From assembly GCA_963589235.1 (NCBI GenBank), contig CAVAJX010000064.1:1-15209 (forward strand): a DNA stretch of 15,209 bases. Reading direction: 5' to 3'. The notes under the pieces are model-generated. The model made no database searches, was not told the origin of the DNA, and saw only the letters and a list, made by a program, of their open reading frames with translations. This stretch comes from CAG-877 sp963589235. GTDB lineage: Bacteria; Bacillota_I; Bacilli_A; RF39; UBA660. Positions 1 through 5,221 of the stretch are shown here, piece by piece. How positions within the stretch are numbered: the first letter of the stretch is position 1; every line of letters starts with the position of its first letter. The position numbers and the translations under genes were made by a program.

Positions 1-47
1 ATTTTCCCTAATTATTTAATTTTATTTATGTAACATTTTCCCTAATT
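1..47. repeat. 13-bp direct repeat at window edge
   Basis: The 13-mer ATTTTCCCTAATT occurs at 1-13 and again at 35-47, a period of 34 bp. The remaining 21 bases of the two units do not match. No coding potential is seen in 1-104. The repeat may continue to the left of the window, and its function is unknown. Confidence 0.4.
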
Positions 48-104
48 TTTCACAGATTTTAATAAAAATAGAAATAAGGGCTATTTAAAATTTTTCTTTT
101 ATGA

Positions 105-127
105 TATAATTTTTTTATAATAAGGAG
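105..127 (+). promoter_or_regulatory. Candidate -10 box and first Shine-Dalgarno
   Basis: TATAAT lies at 105-110 and AAGGAG at 122-127. No convincing -35 box is seen 16-18 bases upstream, so only the -10 element is supported. A second TATAAT at 116-121 abuts the Shine-Dalgarno and is too close to serve as a -10. The AAGGAG could serve a TTG at 137 or an ATG at 141, which opens a 10-codon ORF in another frame. Confidence 0.3.
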
Positions 128-199
128 ACTAGGAAATTGGATGGAACACAAAGAAAAAAGCTCCTGGAAATAAAAAAAGAAAGAAAAGAGGAACAAAAT

Positions 200-772
200 A
201 TGCCAAAGAAAAAAACAAAAGTAGATAATTATGATGACAGTTGGATGTATATCTTACTATTAACAACACTTACAATACTAACTTATTCTCTAGCAACATA
301 TACATTTAAATTAACAGATATAAGACTAACTTATTCCATATTTTTATTACCAATATTATATTTAATTTCAAATTATATAACTAAAAAATATGGCTACGGA
401 AAAACAGTCTTAGCCATTTCAATATCAAGTATATCTATTGTTGTATTTACTTTAATTATGAACTTTGCGCTAGGTAAGCCAACCGATATAAATACCTTTG
501 CTGGCCACTTCTGTGCATTAGTAGTATCACATTTAATTAACTTACTAATATATCAATTCTTAATAAGCAATACTAAAGCTCCAGCAGTACTAATATTCTT
601 AACATACCTTTTTGCTTTAGTCGTATTCTACTTATTCTATACTTTAATACATCTAAACATGGTTGCTTTAGATAATTACTGGAAAGGATACTTTGTAACT
701 ATTGGTATACAGTCATTGGTATGCTTAGTCTTAACAATTATAGACAAAAAAATAAACGTTGGAAGAGAATAA
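200..772 (+). CDS. Multi-pass membrane protein, possibly VUT/queuosine-precursor-transporter-like
   Basis: A 190-residue protein with a short Lys-rich N-terminus followed by about six hydrophobic segments. The stretch FLLPILYLISNYITKKYGYG resembles the conserved 'PxxxLxxDxIxExYGY' region of VUT/YhhQ (DUF165) queuosine-precursor transporters, but the usual acidic residues are replaced, so the assignment is tentative. I chose ATG at 200, preceded by GAGGA at 188-192 (7-base spacing). The frame stays open upstream to a TTG at 137 behind AAGGAG, which would add 21 Lys/Glu-rich residues. That extension uses CTC and CTG leucine codons, which are rare in this window. The stop codon lies inside the terminator hairpin. 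It converges with the CPBP gene. Confidence 0.6.
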   Translation: MPKKKTKVDNYDDSWMYILLLTTLTILTYSLATYTFKLTDIRLTYSIFLLPILYLISNYITKKYGYGKTVLAISISSISIVVFTLIMNFALGKPTDINTFAGHFCALVVSHLINLLIYQFLISNTKAPAVLIFLTYLFALVVFYLFYTLIHLNMVALDNYWKGYFVTIGIQSLVCLVLTIIDKKINVGRE

Positions 773-786
773 TTTCCAACGTTTTT
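754..786. terminator. Bidirectional intrinsic terminator
   Basis: An 11-bp stem (754-764 with 774-784, core CGTTGGAA/TTCCAACG) closes a 9-base loop and is followed by a T-tract at 782-786. On the minus strand the A-rich left flank (745-756) reads as a U-tract. It therefore ends both the + membrane-protein gene, whose stop codon lies in the loop, and the convergent CPBP gene. Confidence 0.85.
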
Positions 787-796
787 ACTTATTTAA

Positions 797-1480
797 TTAT
801 AATATTGATATAAGTGTTAATATTGAATTATGTAACATATGAGCAAATACTGAAGTAAATACAGTATTTGTTTTATTATACATTAAAGCAAATACAAATC
901 CAAGACAACCATATGGTATTATAAATAAATATCCAACTGCGCTACTAGCATTAACAACATGCATTCCACCAAAGACTAAAGCAGAAGCTATCGCAAATAC
1001 CCATTTGTTTTGGAAAACATCTCTAAAACATTTTCTAAAAACAATTTCTTCAATAAATGGAGCAAGTATACCAGCATCAATTAACATAGCCCAAGGTAAT
1101 GCATTTATCATACTTTGAACAGCTTGTTCATTCTCAGCCTGACCAGCATTAAGGAAAGAACTAATAATTATATTACTAATCATCATAACCGCTAAACCTG
1201 TCATCCAATATCTAACCATGATATCCGTATTCCAAGCAGCCTTATCTTTAAATATTTTCCATTCTGCTTTTAATTCTTTTCTATATATAAACCAAAGTAT
1301 CATAACTAAAATAATATTTGAAAAACAACTCAGTAATACATTTAAAGAACTTGAAATATTGTGTGGATCCAATTTAAATAAATAAATAGGTATTAATTGT
1401 AAATAAGCACTATAATAAAATAATAGGAAAATTAAAACTCCTTTTAATAAATATTTAAATATCTTTTTTTTATCTTTCAC
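797..1480 (-). CDS. CPBP-family intramembrane metalloprotease
   Basis: A 227-residue integral membrane protein with the three CPBP (CAAX protease/ABI, PF02517) motifs. EEIVFR at 144-149 carries the catalytic glutamates and arginine, FGGMHVVN at 170-177 carries His174, and FAHMLHN at 212-218 carries His214 and Asn218. Hydrophobic segments flank these motifs, as expected for a glutamate intramembrane protease. Known relatives process prenylated proteins, give self-immunity to bacteriocins or act in signalling; the substrate here cannot be read from sequence, and no bacteriocin gene is adjacent. The start is GTG at 1478-1480 behind GGTGAT. A weak promoter-like pair (minus-strand TTGGTA at 1532-1537, TAGATT at 1510-1515) lies upstream. 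It runs divergent from rpsO. Confidence 0.88.
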   Translation of the reverse strand: MKDKKKIFKYLLKGVLIFLLFYYSAYLQLIPIYLFKLDPHNISSSLNVLLSCFSNIILVMILWFIYRKELKAEWKIFKDKAAWNTDIMVRYWMTGLAVMMISNIIISSFLNAGQAENEQAVQSMINALPWAMLIDAGILAPFIEEIVFRKCFRDVFQNKWVFAIASALVFGGMHVVNASSAVGYLFIIPYGCLGFVFALMYNKTNTVFTSVFAHMLHNSILTLISIL

Positions 1481-1589
1481 TAAATATCACCATTATTAAC
1501 ATACCATAAAATCTAAAAAAATAAAAGAAACTACCAAGAAAAGTGTTATCATTTATGTAAAATAATTTATTAATAAAGCCAAAAAACAC

Positions 1590-1618
1590 TTGAAAAAGCA
1601 TATCTTTAATAGTATAAT
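1590..1618 (+). promoter_or_regulatory. Sigma-A-type promoter for the rpsO operon
   Basis: TTGAAA at 1590-1595 and TATAAT at 1613-1618 are separated by exactly 17 bases. Transcription would begin near 1625 and give a leader of about 78 bases before the rpsO start. Confidence 0.85.
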
Positions 1619-1624
1619 ACAATT

Positions 1625-1697
1625 ACTTACCAATTCCCAGTTTGAAGAATTTCCGACTTCTTACTTGGTCTTGGCTAATATAATATGAAAGGAAGTG
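1625..1697 (+). promoter_or_regulatory. Candidate structured rpsO leader (S15 autoregulation)
   Basis: The leader can fold as ACCAA (1629-1633) with TTGGT (1665-1669), enclosing GAAG (1644-1647) with CTTC (1657-1660). The same ACTTC (1656-1660) can instead pair with GAAGT (1692-1696), which overlaps the Shine-Dalgarno. CCAA can also pair with a second TTGG at 1671-1674. S15 is known to autoregulate through leader RNA structures in several bacteria. That this leader does so is inferred from hand-drawn pairings only. Confidence 0.45.
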
Positions 1698-1702
1698 TTA
1701 AT

Positions 1703-1972
1703 ATGGCATTAACAAAAGAAGAAAAAGCAAAGATTGTTAAAGATTTTGCAAAGAATGAGAAAGATACAGGTTCTGCAGAAGTACAAATCGCAATTTTAAC
1801 TAAAGAAATTAACGATTTAACAGAACATTTAAAAGTACATACTCATGATTATCATTCACGTAGAGGTCTATTAAAGAAAGTTGGTCAACGTAGAAATATG
1901 TTACAATACTTAGCTAAGAAAGATATTCAAAGTTATCGTGAAGTAATTAAAAAATTAGGATTAAGAAAGTAG
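1703..1972 (+). CDS. rpsO: 30S ribosomal protein S15
   Basis: Starting at ATG 1703 the product is 89 residues, the usual S15 length, beginning MALTKEEK. It contains the family hallmarks GSAEVQIAILTKEIN and the DYHSRRGLLKKVGQRR rRNA-binding region. S15 binds the central domain of 16S rRNA early in 30S assembly. An in-frame ATG at 1685 would add six residues, but the Shine-Dalgarno GGAAG (1691-1695) lies between the two and is spaced seven bases from 1703, so 1703 is the start. It is followed by a terminator-like hairpin and then pnp, the same pairing seen in E. coli and B. subtilis. Confidence 0.97.
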   Translation: MALTKEEKAKIVKDFAKNEKDTGSAEVQIAILTKEINDLTEHLKVHTHDYHSRRGLLKKVGQRRNMLQYLAKKDIQSYREVIKKLGLRK

Positions 1973-1998
1973 ACACTTATTTTTAGTGTCTTTTTTTT
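1971..1998 (+). terminator. Intrinsic terminator/attenuator between rpsO and pnp
   Basis: A 7-bp stem AGACACT/AGTGTCT (1971-1977, 1985-1991) with a 7-base loop overlaps the rpsO stop codon and runs into eight Ts (1991-1998). Only 10 bases separate it from the pnp Shine-Dalgarno, so pnp must depend on read-through or on a promoter inside rpsO. Confidence 0.8.
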
Positions 1999-2019
1999 AG
2001 AAAGTTTTGAGGTGTTTTA

Positions 2020-4188
2020 ATGAAGAAAAAAGTATTTGAATTAGATTTTCATGGCCGTAAAATTATAGTTGAGCATGGAGAATTAGCTAAACAAGCAGAT
2101 GGAGCAGTATTAGTTAGATACAATGATACTGTAGTTTTAACTGCTGCTGTAGTAAGTAAATCTGTAAACTTATTATCAGATTTTTTCCCATTAACTGTAA
2201 ATTATCAAGAAAAACTATATTCAGTAGGTAAGATTCCAGGAGGATTTATAAAAAGAGAAGGTCGTCCTTCTGAAGCAGCAACTCTAGCCGCTAGAATGAT
2301 TGATAGACCAATGAGACCATTATTCCCAGAAGGATTTAAAAATGAAGTACAAGTTATTTCAACAGTTTTATCAGTAGACCAAGACTGTTCACCAGAGTTA
2401 ACTGCGATGTTAGCTTCTTCCCTTGCTGTTAGTATTTCAAAGATTCCATTTAATGGACCAATTGCTGGAGTAAAAGTAGGGCGTGTAGATGGTAAATTTG
2501 TAATCAACCCAACTCCAGAACAATTAGAAAGATCAGAATTAGATCTAACAGTAGCTGGAACAAAAGACGCTATCAACATGGTAGAATCAAGTGCTAAACA
2601 AGTACCTGAAGATATTATGCTAGAAGCTTTAATGTTTGGACATAAAGCCGTTAAAGAACTAATAAAATTCGAAGAGAAAATCATTAAAGAAATTGGTGAA
2701 GAGAAGATGGAATATGAAACTCTAACACCAGATGAAGAAATGATTGAAAGAGTTAAGTCTCTCGCAACTAAAAAAATGGATAAGGCTTTACGTATAAAAG
2801 ATAAACTTAAAAAATATGCCGCAATAGATGAAGTTAAAGAAGAAGTAATAGATATCTATACAAAAGAAAATGAAGATATTTTAAAAGAACAAGAGTTAAA
2901 AGAATTACTTGCTAAAGTAAACATCGTTTTATCAGATATTGAATATCAATTATTCAGAAGTATTGTTGTAAAAGAGAAAAAACGTGCTGATGGACGTAAA
3001 ATGGATGAGATAAGACCATTATCAACAGGTATTGATTTATTACCAAGAACTCATGGTTCAGCTTTATTTACAAGAGGTGAAACACAAGCCCTTTCAATAA
3101 CTACACTAGGTGCTTTAGGAGAACATCAAATAATTGATGGTCTAGGTCTAGAAGATCAAAAGAGATTTATGTTACACTACAACTTCCCACAATTCTCAGT
3201 AGGAGAAACAGGACGTTATGGTGCACCAGGTAGAAGAGAAATTGGACATGGTGCTTTAGGTGAAAAAGCTTTAGCGCAAGTAATTCCATCTGAAGATGAG
3301 TTCCCATATACAATTCGTGTCGTATCAGAAATATTAGAATCAAACGGTTCGTCATCCCAAGCATCAATTTGTGCCGGATGTATGTCATTAATGGCTGCTG
3401 GTGTTCCAATAAAAGCTCCTGTAGCTGGAATTGCCATGGGACTAATTACTCATGAAGATGATTATACAATACTAACAGATATTCAAGGTATGGAAGATCA
3501 TTTAGGAGACATGGACTTTAAAGTTGCTGGAACTAAAGATGGTATTACAGCTTTACAAATGGATATAAAAATAAAAGGTATTACTGAAGAAATCTTAAAA
3601 GAAGCCTTAGCTCAAGCTAAAAAAGCTCGTCTAGAAATCTTAAAAGTAATTGCTAAACAAATAAAAGAACCTAGAAAAGAAGTTTCAAAATATGCACCAA
3701 AGATGGAAACATTTATGATTAATCCAGCTAAGATAAAAGATGTTATCGGTCATGGTGGAGAAACAATAACAAAAATAATTTGTGAAGCATCAAATGTTAC
3801 AGAAGTAACAAACGTAAATGCTGTTAAAGTAGACTTAGAAGATGATGGTCGTGTAGTAATTTATCATACAGACCGTGATATCATCAATAAAACAAAAGAA
3901 ATGATAGAGTCAATTGTTCGTGAAGTAGAAGTTGGAAAAATCTATGAAGCAAAAGTCGTAAAAATAGAAGACTTTGGTTGCTTTGTTCAACTATGGTCAG
4001 GATGTGAAGGACTAGTTCATGTATCACAACTTGCCGACACAAGAGTAGATAAAGTTGAAGATGTTGTTAAACTAGGCGATGAAATAATTGTCAAAGCCCT
4101 AGGACCAGATAAAAAGGGTCGTCAAAACTTCTCAAGAAAAGATGCTCTACCAAAAAAGGACACAAAGAAAAAGAAAACTGATAAATAA
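2020..4188 (+). CDS. pnp: Polynucleotide phosphorylase (PNPase)
   Basis: A 722-residue enzyme with the full PNPase layout: RNase PH-like core 1 (about 1-220), an all-helical linker (about 235-320), RNase PH-like core 2 (about 325-550), a KH domain (about 560-625) and an S1 domain (about 638-705). Core 2 carries GAPGRREIGHGALGEKAL and TDIQGMEDHLGDMDFK, where Asp487 and Asp493 match the catalytic aspartates. The KH GxxG loop is GHGG. PNPase degrades RNA 3'-to-5' using phosphate and works in the degradosome and in mRNA turnover. The C-terminal tail is Lys-rich. ATG 2020 follows GAGGTG at 2009-2014. It lies behind the rpsO hairpin and ahead of the YlxY-like gene, as in Bacillus. PNPase is often autoregulated at its own leader, but the leader here is too short to judge. 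Confidence 0.98.
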   Translation: MKKKVFELDFHGRKIIVEHGELAKQADGAVLVRYNDTVVLTAAVVSKSVNLLSDFFPLTVNYQEKLYSVGKIPGGFIKREGRPSEAATLAARMIDRPMRPLFPEGFKNEVQVISTVLSVDQDCSPELTAMLASSLAVSISKIPFNGPIAGVKVGRVDGKFVINPTPEQLERSELDLTVAGTKDAINMVESSAKQVPEDIMLEALMFGHKAVKELIKFEEKIIKEIGEEKMEYETLTPDEEMIERVKSLATKKMDKALRIKDKLKKYAAIDEVKEEVIDIYTKENEDILKEQELKELLAKVNIVLSDIEYQLFRSIVVKEKKRADGRKMDEIRPLSTGIDLLPRTHGSALFTRGETQALSITTLGALGEHQIIDGLGLEDQKRFMLHYNFPQFSVGETGRYGAPGRREIGHGALGEKALAQVIPSEDEFPYTIRVVSEILESNGSSSQASICAGCMSLMAAGVPIKAPVAGIAMGLITHEDDYTILTDIQGMEDHLGDMDFKVAGTKDGITALQMDIKIKGITEEILKEALAQAKKARLEILKVIAKQIKEPRKEVSKYAPKMETFMINPAKIKDVIGHGGETITKIICEASNVTEVTNVNAVKVDLEDDGRVVIYHTDRDIINKTKEMIESIVREVEVGKIYEAKVVKIEDFGCFVQLWSGCEGLVHVSQLADTRVDKVEDVVKLGDEIIVKALGPDKKGRQNFSRKDALPKKDTKKKKTDK

Positions 4189-4192
4189 GACT

Positions 4193-4219
4193 AAAAAAGT
4201 TCAATTTGAACTTTTTTTT
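4193..4219 (+). terminator. Intrinsic terminator after pnp
   Basis: AAAAAAGTTCA (4193-4203) pairs with TGAACTTTTTT (4207-4217) around a 3-base loop, ending in eight Ts (4212-4219). The Shine-Dalgarno of the next gene starts 14 bases later, leaving no room for a usable promoter. A TATACT at 4222-4227 has no -35 partner and would start transcription inside that Shine-Dalgarno. Confidence 0.8.
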
Positions 4220-4242
4220 CATATACTAGACTAGGTGATTAT

Positions 4243-5106
4243 ATGAATAAGAAAAAGTTTATTCAAGTAATAAGTGTTACACTTTTAATGTTATTTAGTT
4301 TCTTTTATACAAATAAATCAATAGAATTAATCCGTGAAAACGATCCTATAATGAAACAAATAAAAGAAACAAATACAAAATATAAAGTAGATCCAGTAAA
4401 TGCTACCATAATAGGAAACAAAATAATACCAGGAAAGTCGGGCAAAGAAATCGACTATCAAAAAACGTATACTAAAATGAAAAAATACGGTGCTTACAAC
4501 GAAGTCTTAACTGTCTTAAAAGAAATAGAACCAGCTGTTTCTGTCGATGATTATTATGACAAATACATCGTTCAAGGAAATGCTGAAAGTAAAAACGTTT
4601 CTCTAGTTTTTAAAACCGATACAACGTCAAACTTATTATCAATTTTAAATATATTAAATCAGAAAAATATTCCTGCAACTTTTTTCGTTGACGGACTACT
4701 TTTAGAAAATAATACCTCACTTTTTGAAACCATGACTCAAAATAATCATGAATTAGAAATTTTAAGTTACGATAATAAGTATGACGAAATTTATTTTGAT
4801 AGTGCCCTAAATTATCTATCTTCCATTACCAAAAGAGAAGGTAAGTATTGTTATGCTGAATATGATCAAAAAGAAGTAATTGAACTGTGTTCAAAATTAA
4901 AACTACATACCATAATACCAACTATAAAAACAACAACTATGCCATACAAAGAAATAAAAGATAAACTTTATAATTCTGCTATCATATCTCTACCTTTATC
5001 AAATATAATAGAAGAACAACTTCCTGCCATAATAGACTATATAAAGCAAAAAGGATATACATTTTTAAGCCTAGAAGCATTGCTAAGTGAAAATGATGAA
5101 AAATAA
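4243..5106 (+). CDS. YlxY-like protein with a degenerate polysaccharide-deacetylase (NodB) domain
   Basis: A 287-residue protein with an N-terminal signal or membrane anchor (about 5-23), a linker containing NKIIPGKSGKEIDYQKTY, and a NodB-like fold from about 117 to 280. The fold is recognisable from VSLVFKTDT at 119-127, PATFFVDG at 144-151 and the C-terminal YTFLSLEALL. The catalytic motifs are lost: TFDDG becomes FKTDT, the HSxxH zinc motif becomes NNHELEILS, and RxPYG becomes KYCYAEYD. It is therefore probably not an active deacetylase. Its place directly behind pnp matches B. subtilis ylxY, annotated as a polysaccharide deacetylase-like protein. It likely acts outside the membrane, with role unknown. 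ATG 4243 follows AGGTGA at 4233-4238. Confidence 0.8.
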   Translation: MNKKKFIQVISVTLLMLFSFFYTNKSIELIRENDPIMKQIKETNTKYKVDPVNATIIGNKIIPGKSGKEIDYQKTYTKMKKYGAYNEVLTVLKEIEPAVSVDDYYDKYIVQGNAESKNVSLVFKTDTTSNLLSILNILNQKNIPATFFVDGLLLENNTSLFETMTQNNHELEILSYDNKYDEIYFDSALNYLSSITKREGKYCYAEYDQKEVIELCSKLKLHTIIPTIKTTTMPYKEIKDKLYNSAIISLPLSNIIEEQLPAIIDYIKQKGYTFLSLEALLSENDEK

Positions 5107-5128
5107 ATATTAATACTAAAGTATCTTT

Positions 5129-5152
5129 AAAAGGAAAAAATCTTCCTTTTTT
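5129..5152 (+). terminator. Intrinsic terminator after the YlxY-like gene
   Basis: AAAAGGAA (5129-5136) pairs with TTCCTTTT (5143-5150) around a 6-base loop, with Ts from 5147 to 5152. It closes the rpsO-pnp transcription unit before the smc promoter. Confidence 0.75.
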
Positions 5153-5172
5153 CTTTGTATATAAAGAAATTC

Positions 5173-5201
5173 TTGTCTAACAAATTGATTTATAGTATAC
5201 T
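5173..5201 (+). promoter_or_regulatory. Sigma-A-type promoter for smc
   Basis: TTGTCT at 5173-5178 and TATACT at 5196-5201 are 17 bases apart. The predicted start near 5208 gives a very short leader (about 14 bases) ending in the GGGTG Shine-Dalgarno region at 5210-5214. Confidence 0.7.
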
Positions 5202-5221
5202 TATTAGTAGGGTGAAAGTGT

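Noticed and set aside
2205..2684. 159-codon minus-strand ORF inside pnp
   Set aside because: It is antisense to the conserved PNPase core, has no Shine-Dalgarno or family motif, and is a shadow of the coding frame.
3167..3437. Two overlapping minus-strand ORFs inside pnp
   Set aside because: Both are shadows of the highly conserved second RNase PH domain; the protein sequences show no recognisable feature.
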